DNA from: Vibrio gelatinilyticus
GTDB taxonomy: Bacteria; Pseudomonadota; Gammaproteobacteria; Enterobacterales; Vibrionaceae
Reading direction: 5' to 3'
DNA: 64,000 nucleotides
Assembly (NCBI RefSeq): GCF_022836845.1
Contig: NZ_JAJNNZ010000014.1
Coordinates: 1-64,000 of the forward strand
Numbering within the stretch: the first letter of the stretch is position 1; the number at the start of each line of letters is the position of its first letter. Below the pieces are notes generated by a model, which saw only the letters and a program-made list of their open reading frames with translations, had not been told where the DNA came from and searched no databases. Of the stretch, positions 54,571 through 62,941 are shown one piece after another. Both the position numbers and the translations under genes were made by a program.

Positions 54571-54993
54571 TTAGCTGATTTCTATATGCTTAGGTTCAGA
54601 CTTAGTTGGCTCAACTTTAGGGACAACCACAACAAGTACCCCATCGGTGAATTCAGCATAAATATCCTGAGGCTGTACATTGTCACTCAATGTGAAGCTA
54701 CGAACCATTTTACCTTCATAGCGTTCTTTGTGGATGACTTTGTCAATCTCAGTCTGTTCATCACTTTGAAGAGTGGATGCTGACAAAGTAAGCATGCCAT
54801 TTTCATAAGTAATGGAGATGTCTTTTTTATCGACCCCAGGAAGGTCAGCAATGATCTCGAATGCTGTCTCTTTGTCCAAAACGTCTACTTTTGGAGAAAA
54901 TACACCACTTCCCCATTTTGGCCGCATGGTTGGAAAAGCATGATCGAACATATGGCTGAAATCATTCCAAGAGTCACGTGGAATTAGGCTCAT
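54571..54993 (-). CDS. Hsp20-type small heat-shock protein
   Basis: The 140-residue protein has the alpha-crystallin domain (about residues 38-130: VDVLDKETAFEIIADLPGV, then a DGVLVVVVPK strand) and a C-terminal IEIS (I-x-I) anchor that drives oligomer assembly. It holds unfolding proteins for refolding. A CTTGACC-like sequence about 90 bases upstream could be a heat-shock promoter element, but I cannot support it firmly. Confidence 0.92.
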   Translation of the reverse strand: MSLIPRDSWNDFSHMFDHAFPTMRPKWGSGVFSPKVDVLDKETAFEIIADLPGVDKKDISITYENGMLTLSASTLQSDEQTEIDKVIHKERYEGKMVRSFTLSDNVQPQDIYAEFTDGVLVVVVPKVEPTKSEPKHIEIS

Positions 54994-55087
54994 AATAACC
55001 TCCAGATCGACAGGTTCCCATTAGTAAGTTTAGTTCAGGGGAATCAAGCCCAAGACTATTTGTTAGATGATATTGATCTAGGTCAAG

Positions 55088-55636
55088 CTAGAAGGTCGGA
55101 GGTGTGGCAGCGCTTATGAGTTCGCACTCTATCTTGCCTTTATTACGAAAACGGTGGGGCTTTCGGGTTTCAAAGTAATAGGAATCCCCTGCCTTTAATA
55201 CACGACTCTGACTACCGACCGTAATTTCAATTTCTCCGCGAATAACAATTCCGCCCTCTTCCCCGTCGTGTTGCATGAAATCTGTCCCTGTATCCGAACC
55301 CGGTGGATACACTTCTCGTAGAATGGCCAGTTCACGCCCTTCGCGCTTTGCACCAACCAGCAACATTTTTATGGTGCCATCGCCTAAGTCGGCCATTTGC
55401 TCTGCGTTGAAGAAGATATCGTCTTCTGGCTCTACGTTGAGGGTAAAAAACTCCCCCATAGAAATGGGGATAGCATCAAGAATTTTCTTTAACGAACCCA
55501 CTGAGGGGTTCACTAAATTCTGCTCGATCTGAGAAATCATAGAGTTGGTCACGCCACTTTGCTTTGCCAACTGTCTTTGCGATAGGCCACGCATGGTTCT
55601 AATCGTTTTTAACTGTTTGCCTACGTCCATGCTCAA
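55088..55636 (-). CDS. XRE-cupin transcriptional regulator (second PuuR-like)
   Basis: The 182-residue paralogue of the regulator at 42506 has the same N-terminal XRE domain (LSQRQLAKQSGVTNSMISQI) and C-terminal cupin (GDSYYFETRKPHRF). It ends the Pot-transporter block, with 90 bases between potI and its start. It is the natural regulator of the polyamine transporter and ligase genes. The two paralogues could bind the shared 20-bp sequence. Confidence 0.87.
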   Translation of the reverse strand: MSMDVGKQLKTIRTMRGLSQRQLAKQSGVTNSMISQIEQNLVNPSVGSLKKILDAIPISMGEFFTLNVEPEDDIFFNAEQMADLGDGTIKMLLVGAKREGRELAILREVYPPGSDTGTDFMQHDGEEGGIVIRGEIEITVGSQSRVLKAGDSYYFETRKPHRFRNKGKIECELISAATPPTF

Positions 55637-55726
55637 TCGTCCTCTTGATTTTTGCTGCTATCATAACCGCCTATAGTCAAAATAGTAGACGCACTACCAA
55701 CAGTGCGACCGACCTCATTGCTAGGA

Positions 55727-56566
55727 TTATTCCGCCAATTTCATTTCAAGTTGTCTGCGTTTCTCTGCTTTGGCCATTACCCACCAAGCAATAAACGTAG
55801 CACACGCGACAGCAAGAATAATCAATGTCGCTAACGCATTGATTTTCGGGCTAACCCCTAGTCTTACGCTGGAAAATACCACCATTGGTAGGGTCGTAGC
55901 ACTTGGGCCTGACACAAAACTCGCTATCACGAGATCGTCTAAAGACAAGGTAAACGCAAGTAACCAACCGGCTAGAATAGCGGGTGCGATTGTTGGTAAG
56001 GTAATTTGAAAAAAAACTTTCCATGGTGGAGCGCCCAAATCCATTGCCGCTTCCTCGATAGAACGATCCACTTCTTGTAATCTGGAACTTACCACTACCG
56101 TCACATACGCGGTACAAAACGTTACGTGGGCGATCCAAATAGTGAGCATCCCTCGCTGACTAAACAACTCAAACATCTGCCCCATGGCAATAAACAACAA
56201 GAGCAACGACAGGCCGGTAATCACCTCGGGCATCACTAAGGGCGCGGTGATCATAAACGCAAAGCTGGTTTCACCATGAAATTTACCAAAACGATTGAGA
56301 ACAAAGGCTGCGACGGTGCCTAATACCACTGCTGCGCTCGCAGAAAGAAAGCCTATGATGAGGCTAAGTTTTACCCCTCCCATTAGAAGGTCATCTTCAA
56401 ACAACTCAAAATACCATTTGATGGAAAAGCCAGACCATACCGTCACCAAACGGCTCTCGTTAAATGAATAGATAATGAGTATCAAAATTGGCAGGTATAA
56501 AAAGGTAAACCCTGCAGCCAGAATCATCCACTTCCATTTGTTTTTATAGACGGGTATTGCGTTCAT
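55727..56566 (-). CDS. potI: polyamine ABC transporter permease (PotI)
   Basis: The 279-residue inner-membrane protein has six helices and the cytoplasmic EAA loop (EEAAMDLGAPPWKVFFQITLP) that docks onto the ATPase. It is the second permease of the putrescine importer. ATG 56566 overlaps the potH stop codon (ATGA) and has GGAGGTAAATGC upstream. The 34-codon extension of the longer frame was discarded. Confidence 0.92.
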   Translation of the reverse strand: MNAIPVYKNKWKWMILAAGFTFLYLPILILIIYSFNESRLVTVWSGFSIKWYFELFEDDLLMGGVKLSLIIGFLSASAAVVLGTVAAFVLNRFGKFHGETSFAFMITAPLVMPEVITGLSLLLLFIAMGQMFELFSQRGMLTIWIAHVTFCTAYVTVVVSSRLQEVDRSIEEAAMDLGAPPWKVFFQITLPTIAPAILAGWLLAFTLSLDDLVIASFVSGPSATTLPMVVFSSVRLGVSPKINALATLIILAVACATFIAWWVMAKAEKRRQLEMKLAE

Positions 56567-57480
56567 GCATTTACCTCCAGCTCTCTTTTTTGATAGCGGT
56601 GGAACCACAAAATAGGAATCATCAGAAGTAGCAACATCACAATCGCGACTGCTGATGCCACTGGCCAATCTCGGTTGTTAAAGAACTCTTGCCAAAGCAC
56701 CTTACCGATCAATATCGAATCAGGTCCTCCTAACAGCTCTGGTATTACAAATTCACCAACCGCAGGAATAAACACCAACATAGAACCTGCAATAATGCCC
56801 GCTCTGGTTAACGGAATCAGGATCTGAAATAATGTCGTCATAGGCTTAGCACCCAGATCACTAGCAGCCTCAATAAGGGAGTAATCCACTCGCATCAGTG
56901 CAGTGTATAAAGGAAGCACCATAAAGGGCAGATAGGTGTAAACAATACCAATGTAAACAGCCACATCGGTATGGAGGATCCTCAAAGGCTCATCGATGAT
57001 GCCAATCGACAGCAAGGCATTATTGAGTAACCCATTATTCTTAAGAATGCCGATCCAAGCATATACACGTATCAAAAAGCTCGTCCATGACGGCAATATG
57101 ATCAACATAAGCAATACATTTCGTGTCGATGGTGTTGAATGCACTATTGCCCATGCAATTGGAAAACCGATGAACAAGCATAGCAATGTCGATATCAGTG
57201 CGATGCGAATCGATTGTATATACGAAGAGATATAAAGGTCATCGTCTATGAGGTATTGGTAATTGCCAATGTTAAGTAACAACTGTAGTTGCTGCTCTGC
57301 ATAGGTTAACAGCTCTGTGTATGGCGGGATCGCTATCTGCGCCTCTGCCAAGCTGATTTTGAATACAATGAGAAATGGCAATAGAAAAAACAGCAATAGC
57401 CAGCCATAAGGCACAGCAAGCAATAAGCATTTTGGCGTAGGTATCACCCGCCAAAAATCAAGTTTGGCTTTTTTTATCAT
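56563..57480 (-). CDS. potH: polyamine ABC transporter permease (PotH)
   Basis: The 305-residue permease has six helices and an EAA-loop (EAASDLGAKPMTTLFQILIP). It pairs with PotI to form the membrane channel. ATG 57480 overlaps the potG stop codon (ATGA), fixing the start. The longer frame adds 19 codons that would lie inside potG. Confidence 0.92.
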   Translation of the reverse strand: MIKKAKLDFWRVIPTPKCLLLAVPYGWLLLFFLLPFLIVFKISLAEAQIAIPPYTELLTYAEQQLQLLLNIGNYQYLIDDDLYISSYIQSIRIALISTLLCLFIGFPIAWAIVHSTPSTRNVLLMLIILPSWTSFLIRVYAWIGILKNNGLLNNALLSIGIIDEPLRILHTDVAVYIGIVYTYLPFMVLPLYTALMRVDYSLIEAASDLGAKPMTTLFQILIPLTRAGIIAGSMLVFIPAVGEFVIPELLGGPDSILIGKVLWQEFFNNRDWPVASAVAIVMLLLLMIPILWFHRYQKRELEVNA

Positions 57481-58619
57481 AGTTTGAGTACCACACAACT
57501 TTCCATGTCCCAGCAAAGGTTGACTCTTTGCTCCCATGTTGGCATGTCTTTACGGTGTCGACTGGTATTTTGCAGTGTCGCGGTCACTAGCTTACCGCTG
57601 TCTAGCCTGACATGGTAAATGGACTGATTCCCCATGTAGGCAATATCTTCAACAATGCCAGAGCAAGAGTTTTCCCCTGAAGACGCATAATCACATAACG
57701 TCATTTTTTCCGGGCGAACCGCTATTGAAAGTGGAATGCCCGGTGCGCCCGAGACGCCATGAGCTATAGAGATAGGTTTACTGAGATCTGGTGTGGTAAC
57801 CGTGGCACCGTCACTTTGATTGGTTGTCAAAACACCATCAAAAATGTTCACAGAGCCTATAAATTTGGCGGTATATTTGGAGTTTGGATGCTCATAAATT
57901 GATTCAGGGGAACCAATTTGTGCAAACTGTCCTTTATTCATGATTGCGATTCTGCTCGCCATCGTCATGGCTTCTTCTTGATCGTGTGTCACCATTACGC
58001 AAGTCACACCGACACTTTCTAAAATGTCGACCACTTCAAGCTGCATTTTTTCTCTAAGATTCTTATCGAGTGCCCCCATTGGTTCGTCGAGCAACAACAA
58101 CTTGGGTTTCTTCGCCAGACTTCTTGCCAGGGCTACCCTTTGTTTTTGTCCACCTGACAATTGATGGGGTTTTCGCTTGGCGAAATCAGTCATACGCACT
58201 AGCTGCAACATATGCTTAACGGTCGCTTCAATTTCTTTTGCTGGCATGCCATCTTGCTTGAGTCCAAACGCAATATTGTTGGCGACCGTCATGTGTGGGA
58301 ATAGAGCATACGACTGAAACATCATATTCACGGGACGACGATATGGAGGAATTTCAGCCAAGTCTTCACCATCGAGAATAATCTGGCCAGCGGTTGGTTT
58401 TTCAAACCCCGCAAGCATCCTGAGTAGCGTTGATTTGCCACAACCCGATGCGCCGAGTAACGCAAATAGTTCACCTTGATTAATGGTAATATCAACATTA
58501 TCAACCGCTACATGGCCATCAAAATCTTTGGTCAGCCCACGGATTTCCAGAAGAGGTTTAGGCGTTATAGGCTCGTTGTGGTGGTGTACTGGCTCGGTCT
58601 CTATAGACATCACTGTCAT
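57477..58619 (-). CDS. potG: polyamine ABC transporter ATPase (PotG)
   Basis: The 380-residue ATPase has Walker [10 protein letters not shown], signature [15 protein letters not shown], Walker [13 protein letters not shown] and a C-terminal TOBE regulatory region. It drives import by the PotH/PotI channel. GGAGA lies seven bases before ATG 58619, which sets the start. A strong hairpin with a T-run separates it from potF. Confidence 0.92.
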   Translation of the reverse strand: MTVMSIETEPVHHHNEPITPKPLLEIRGLTKDFDGHVAVDNVDITINQGELFALLGASGCGKSTLLRMLAGFEKPTAGQIILDGEDLAEIPPYRRPVNMMFQSYALFPHMTVANNIAFGLKQDGMPAKEIEATVKHMLQLVRMTDFAKRKPHQLSGGQKQRVALARSLAKKPKLLLLDEPMGALDKNLREKMQLEVVDILESVGVTCVMVTHDQEEAMTMASRIAIMNKGQFAQIGSPESIYEHPNSKYTAKFIGSVNIFDGVLTTNQSDGATVTTPDLSKPISIAHGVSGAPGIPLSIAVRPEKMTLCDYASSGENSCSGIVEDIAYMGNQSIYHVRLDSGKLVTATLQNTSRHRKDMPTWEQRVNLCWDMESCVVLKL

Positions 58620-58637
58620 AATGTTCTCCATAAAAAA

Positions 58638-58661
58638 GGCGAACACATACCTGTGTTCGCC
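58638..58661 (-). terminator. intrinsic terminator/attenuator between potF and potG
   Basis: A perfect 10-base stem (GGCGAACACA/TGTGTTCGCC, loop 4) is followed on the minus strand by six Ts. It should stop much of the transcription after potF, giving more binding protein than transporter core. Confidence 0.85.
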
Positions 58662-58672
58662 ATGGGTGTTAA

Positions 58673-59782
58673 TTAGTTCTTAATAAAATCCGTCCAAGCA
58701 CGTGTCACGGAACGTGAAACCTTATGCGGTAGCATTTTCGAACTATACAGTTTCTCTTGAGCTTCAGGCGTTGGGTAAATACCTGGGTCATCCAAGATCT
58801 CTTGGTCGATAAACTCTCGAGACGCTAAGTTTGGATTCGCATACCAAACGTAGTTACTGATTTCAGCAATGATTTCTGGACGCATTAAGAAGTTGATGAA
58901 CAAATGTGCGTTTTCTGGGTGTTTGGCTCCCTTTGGAATGGCCATCAAGTCAAACCAAGCCAGTGCGCCTTCTTTTGGAATCGAGTACGCGACTTCAACG
59001 CCATTATCGGCCTCTGCAGCTCGGTCGGCTGCTTGCAACACATCACCGGACCAACCAATAGCAACACAAATATCACCATTTGCTAGGTCATTAATGTATT
59101 GAGATGAGTGAAAGTAAGTGACGTGAGGGCGAATGGTCTTCAGTAAAGCCAGTGCGTCTTTCTTGTAATCATTAGGGTTTGAACTGTTTGGATCCTTACC
59201 CAAATAGTTCAAAGAGGCAGCCATGATCTCTGTTGGCGCATTGAGGAAACCAACACCGCACTTAGACAGCTTTTCCATGTTTTCAGGTTTGAATACTAAA
59301 TCCCAGCTATCAACAGGGGCATCTTCGCCCAATATCTCTTTTACCTTGTTGACGTTGTAACCAATGCCAGTGGTTCCCCAAAGATAAGGAACGGAGAAAT
59401 CATTATTAGGATCGACGGTATCAGCTAAGATCCCCATAAGTTCTGGGTCGAGATTAGAGTAATTCGTGAGTTTACTCTTATCCAACTTCTGGAAAGCGCC
59501 CGCTTTTGCTTGTCGTCCTAAGAAATCGTTACTTGGTACAACAATGTCAAAGCCTGTATTTCCAGAAAGAATTTTCGCTTCTAATACTTCGTTCGAATCG
59601 AAAACATCATAAACCACTTTGATGCCCGTTTCTTTTTCAAACTTGTCTATCGTATCTTCGGCGATGTAATCTGACCAGTTATAAACATTGAGTACTTTCT
59701 CTTCAGCTGACATTGCAGCTGCTGGGGCAAAACCTATTGCCGCACCTAATGCCAGTGTAAAGTAATTTTTCATCTTCACCAT
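58673..59782 (-). CDS. potF: polyamine-binding periplasmic protein (PotF)
   Basis: The 369-residue protein has a signal peptide ending near AAMSA, then VLNVYNWSDYIAEDTIDKFEK and FVSGDVLQA-type contacts (IGWSGDVLQA), as in PotF/PotD. It binds putrescine or spermidine in the periplasm and delivers it to PotGHI. CGGAGATCC before the ATG supports 59782. It lies 42 bases after the aminotransferase stop codon. Confidence 0.93.
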   Translation of the reverse strand: MVKMKNYFTLALGAAIGFAPAAAMSAEEKVLNVYNWSDYIAEDTIDKFEKETGIKVVYDVFDSNEVLEAKILSGNTGFDIVVPSNDFLGRQAKAGAFQKLDKSKLTNYSNLDPELMGILADTVDPNNDFSVPYLWGTTGIGYNVNKVKEILGEDAPVDSWDLVFKPENMEKLSKCGVGFLNAPTEIMAASLNYLGKDPNSSNPNDYKKDALALLKTIRPHVTYFHSSQYINDLANGDICVAIGWSGDVLQAADRAAEADNGVEVAYSIPKEGALAWFDLMAIPKGAKHPENAHLFINFLMRPEIIAEISNYVWYANPNLASREFIDQEILDDPGIYPTPEAQEKLYSSKMLPHKVSRSVTRAWTDFIKN

Positions 59783-59824
59783 TTGGATCTCCGTTCCTAT
59801 TGCTTTTCTCGTATTCTCGACGGA

Positions 59825-61174
59825 CTACGACTGAACGTCTGCGAGAGTCTTTTCTAACGCTAGCTTGGCTCTTTCAACCAGTAGGTCGATTTCTTCCTTG
59901 CTAATGATTAGTGGTGGAGAACAAATCATCGTGTCACCAACGGCTCTAAGCACGACGCCGCTGTTAAAACAGTGCTCACGACACTGTGTTCCCACATCCC
60001 ATTCCTTATTAAAACGTTCGTTGGTCGACTTATCTTTTACCAATTCAATGGCGCCGACTAAACCCTTCGACCTCGCTTGTGCCACTAAAGGATGCGCTGC
60101 AAGCTCTGACCAACGCTTGGCAAAATAAGGCCCTGTCACCTCTCGGACTTGATTGACGATATTAAGCCTTTGCATCTCTTTGATATTGGCTACAGCTACG
60201 GCACACGCTGCTGGATGCCCAGAGTAAGTGAAGCCATGCGCAAACTCGGTATCAGCGTCGGTAAGAACTTTCGCTACATGGTCTCGGACCATCACGCCAC
60301 CCAAAGGCAAGTAGCCTGAGGTGATCCCTTTCGCCATACACATTAAGTCCGGCTTGATGTTAAATGTCTGACTTGCGAACCATTCACCGGTTCTACCAAA
60401 ACCACAAATAACCTCATCGACAATCAGTAAGATCTCGTACTTGTCGCAAATTCGTTGGATCTCTGGCCAGTAACTCTCAGGCGGTATAATAACGCCGCCC
60501 GCGCCTTGAATGGGCTCTGCAATAAAGGCAGCGACTTTATCTTCCCCCACTTCAAGAATTTTCTGCTCAAGTTGACGTGCTCTTTCTAGTCCAAATTCAT
60601 TGGCATCTTGCCCATTACCCTCACCAAAATGGTACGGCTGATCAATATGTACAATATTTGGAAGAGGTGACCCACCTTGAGCACGCATGAACCCCATACC
60701 GCCTAAGCTGACTCCCGCCATGGTGCTGCCGTGATATGCGTTATTGCGGCTGATCACCACTTGCTTATCGGGTTTTCCTAAGCTCGACCAATAATGTCGA
60801 ACCATTCGGAGCACGGTGTCATTGCATTCTGAACCTGAGCCCGTGAAGAAAACATGATTCATCCCCTCTGGCGTCACTTCAGCGAGAAGCGTTGAAAGCT
60901 CTACCGCCGGTGGATGTGTAGTCTGAAAGAATAGATTGTAATATGGGAGCTCTTTAAGCTGCTCTGTCGCAGCGTCGATCAGAGGTTGGCTGCTGTAACC
61001 AAGGTTTACGCACCACAGACCCGCCATTCCATCGAGGATCTTGTGACCATCCTCATCAAAGATATAGATGCCTTCAGCTTTAGTAATAACACGTGAACCC
61101 TTTGCGTTCAGAGCCTTAAAGTTTGTGAAGGGGTGCAAGCAGTGTGCACTATCTTGTTCTATCCATTTAGACAT
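59825..61174 (-). CDS. class III aminotransferase (putrescine/polyamine:pyruvate type)
   Basis: The 449-residue PLP enzyme has FFTGSGSECNDTVLRM, VDEVICGFGRTG and the Schiff-base Lys in CMAKGITSGYLPLGG. This is the SpuC-like branch that transaminates putrescine or similar diamines with pyruvate. It lies between the glutamate-polyamine ligase and potF, and all are transcribed in one direction. The 117-base gap upstream contains a weak AGTCA/TGACT repeat. Confidence 0.9.
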   Translation of the reverse strand: MSKWIEQDSAHCLHPFTNFKALNAKGSRVITKAEGIYIFDEDGHKILDGMAGLWCVNLGYSSQPLIDAATEQLKELPYYNLFFQTTHPPAVELSTLLAEVTPEGMNHVFFTGSGSECNDTVLRMVRHYWSSLGKPDKQVVISRNNAYHGSTMAGVSLGGMGFMRAQGGSPLPNIVHIDQPYHFGEGNGQDANEFGLERARQLEQKILEVGEDKVAAFIAEPIQGAGGVIIPPESYWPEIQRICDKYEILLIVDEVICGFGRTGEWFASQTFNIKPDLMCMAKGITSGYLPLGGVMVRDHVAKVLTDADTEFAHGFTYSGHPAACAVAVANIKEMQRLNIVNQVREVTGPYFAKRWSELAAHPLVAQARSKGLVGAIELVKDKSTNERFNKEWDVGTQCREHCFNSGVVLRAVGDTMICSPPLIISKEEIDLLVERAKLALEKTLADVQS

Positions 61175-61222
61175 AAGTTCACTTCCATTTCATTAATATA
61201 TATGTGGTTATTCACCACTTAT

Positions 61223-61236
61223 AGTCAATAATGACT
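61223..61236. promoter_or_regulatory. AGTCA-N4-TGACT inverted repeat between ligase and aminotransferase
   Basis: AGTCAATAATGACT lies about 50 bases upstream of the aminotransferase start. A similar TATAGTCAA string occurs at 55673-55681 upstream of the second puuR-like gene. It could be a binding site, but support is thin. Confidence 0.35.
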
Positions 61237-61291
61237 GAGCTATGATTTGAATCCTCATTAAGAGGAATTGACAAAAAAACCAAATGACGGT

Positions 61292-62623
61292 TTATACATT
61301 CAACAATAAGAATTCTCGCTCCCAAGAACTGATCACTTGGAAAAACGTTTTGTATTCTTTACGCTTGATAGCGACATAGGCCGACACAAATCGATCGCCT
61401 AAGATCTCTCTTAGCTCGTCGCTTTGTTCTAATAGCACTAATGCATCCTCAAGAGTGTGAGGAAGAGAGTAGGGCTCGGTTGTCATATCACCTGTACTTT
61501 GAGCGGTCGGTGTCAATTTTTCCTTCATGCCCAAATAGCCACATGCCAATGTTAACGCCATCGCTAGATAAGGATTGGCATCTGCGCCTGCGTAGCGATT
61601 CTCGATACGGCGAGCGTTTTTCTCAGAGACTGGAACGCGCAGTCCTACTGTGCGGTTGTCTTCGCCCCATGCTACGTTGGTTGGTGCTGAATCACCAAAG
61701 ACGAGTCGACGATAAGAGTTGATGTTCGGTGCGAAAAAGGCGATCGCTGCTGGGGTGTACTTTTGCATGCCAGCGATATAATTGAGAAATAGTTCGCTGT
61801 TAGTGCCGTCTTCATTTGCAAACAGGTTAACGCCGTTAGCATCGACCAAGCTTTGATGAATATGCATTGCACTGCCAGGTTCATCCTCCATTGGCTTAGC
61901 CATGAAAGTAGCGTAAACGTCATGCTTAAGGGCCGCTTCGCGCACGGTGCGTTTGAATAAGAACACCTGATCGGCTCTGTCTAATGGCTCACCGTGATCA
62001 AAATTGAGTTCCATTTGCGCAGCGCCAGATTCATGAACCAGCGTATCCACATCCAACTCTTGGGCTTCACAATAGTCGTACATGTCTTCAAAGATTGGGT
62101 CAAACTCATTCACAGCATCAATACTGAAAGATTGCCTCGCCGTTTCAGGGCGACCATTACGACCAATTGGTGGCTCAAGCGGATAGTCCCAGTCCAGATT
62201 CTTCTGAACAAGAAAGAATTCAAGCTCGGGTGCAACGATTGGATTCCAACCTTCTTTTTCATACAGGCTTAACACTCGACGAAGTACGGCTCTTGGGGAA
62301 ATATCAACGGGATCCCCATCGACGGTATAACAATCATGAATGACTTGAGCTGTCGGCTCTTTCGTCCAAGGAACGAAACGAATGGTGTTGGGGTCGGGCT
62401 CAAGTGTCATGTCTTTTTCGGTAAGGTCGATCATGCTTTCATCATCAGGCCAATCACCCGTCACCGTTTGAAAAAAAACCACTTCGGGAAGGCGCATACC
62501 ACCTTCTCGAAGGAATTTTTTGGCAGGCATTATCTTGCCTCTGGCATTGCCCGTGATATCCGGGATCAGACACTCAACCTCGGTAATTCGATTACTTTCA
62601 ATCCATTTGCTAATTTTTTCCAT
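61292..62623 (-). CDS. glutamate-polyamine ligase, glutamine-synthetase family (PuuA-like)
   Basis: The 443-residue enzyme has GS-family motifs: VAPELEFFLV (first metal Glu), MHIHQSLVD, FFAPNINSYRR, and RIENRYAGADANPYLA at the end. It joins glutamate to putrescine or another polyamine with ATP, the first step of the gamma-glutamylated pathway. It is shorter than housekeeping GlnA and lacks the adenylylation Tyr context, as known for PuuA. A second relative starts divergently at 62942. Confidence 0.9.
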   Translation of the reverse strand: MEKISKWIESNRITEVECLIPDITGNARGKIMPAKKFLREGGMRLPEVVFFQTVTGDWPDDESMIDLTEKDMTLEPDPNTIRFVPWTKEPTAQVIHDCYTVDGDPVDISPRAVLRRVLSLYEKEGWNPIVAPELEFFLVQKNLDWDYPLEPPIGRNGRPETARQSFSIDAVNEFDPIFEDMYDYCEAQELDVDTLVHESGAAQMELNFDHGEPLDRADQVFLFKRTVREAALKHDVYATFMAKPMEDEPGSAMHIHQSLVDANGVNLFANEDGTNSELFLNYIAGMQKYTPAAIAFFAPNINSYRRLVFGDSAPTNVAWGEDNRTVGLRVPVSEKNARRIENRYAGADANPYLAMALTLACGYLGMKEKLTPTAQSTGDMTTEPYSLPHTLEDALVLLEQSDELREILGDRFVSAYVAIKRKEYKTFFQVISSWEREFLLLNV

Positions 62624-62708
62624 AAATACTTTTAACCTATATTCGACAATGAATTTATCAATAAAGCACCACTAGCATGGACGGCAAAGCGCTTAAAAGT
62701 CAATCAAA

Positions 62709-62728
62709 TTTGTTAATTATTTTATAAC
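62709..62728. promoter_or_regulatory. shared 20-bp polyamine-operator candidate, copy 2
   Basis: TTTGTTAATTATTTTATAAC is the exact reverse complement of 42359-42378. It lies in the divergent region between the two ligase genes, 85 bases from the first start and 214 bases from the second. Confidence 0.65.
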
Positions 62729-62941
62729 TTATCATGCTTTTCTTTACACAAAGTTAACATTGTTGTTGTAATTTACTGAACATTGTGTGTATGGTTAATG
62801 ATGTGTTCTTGGTGATCTTTTCATTGATTCATACAACATCATTCGTCGGCGAGCAGTGCGACTATTACAAAAAGGCCTGACTACCGTTGGCCTCAAAATC
62901 AAACCTAAAATTCTTGAATACGTTTAGGGAGCGAACTGAAG

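Noticed and set aside
55065-55087. A heat-shock (sigma-32) promoter upstream of the Hsp20 gene.
   Set aside because: CTTGACC is present but spacing and the -10 element fit poorly.
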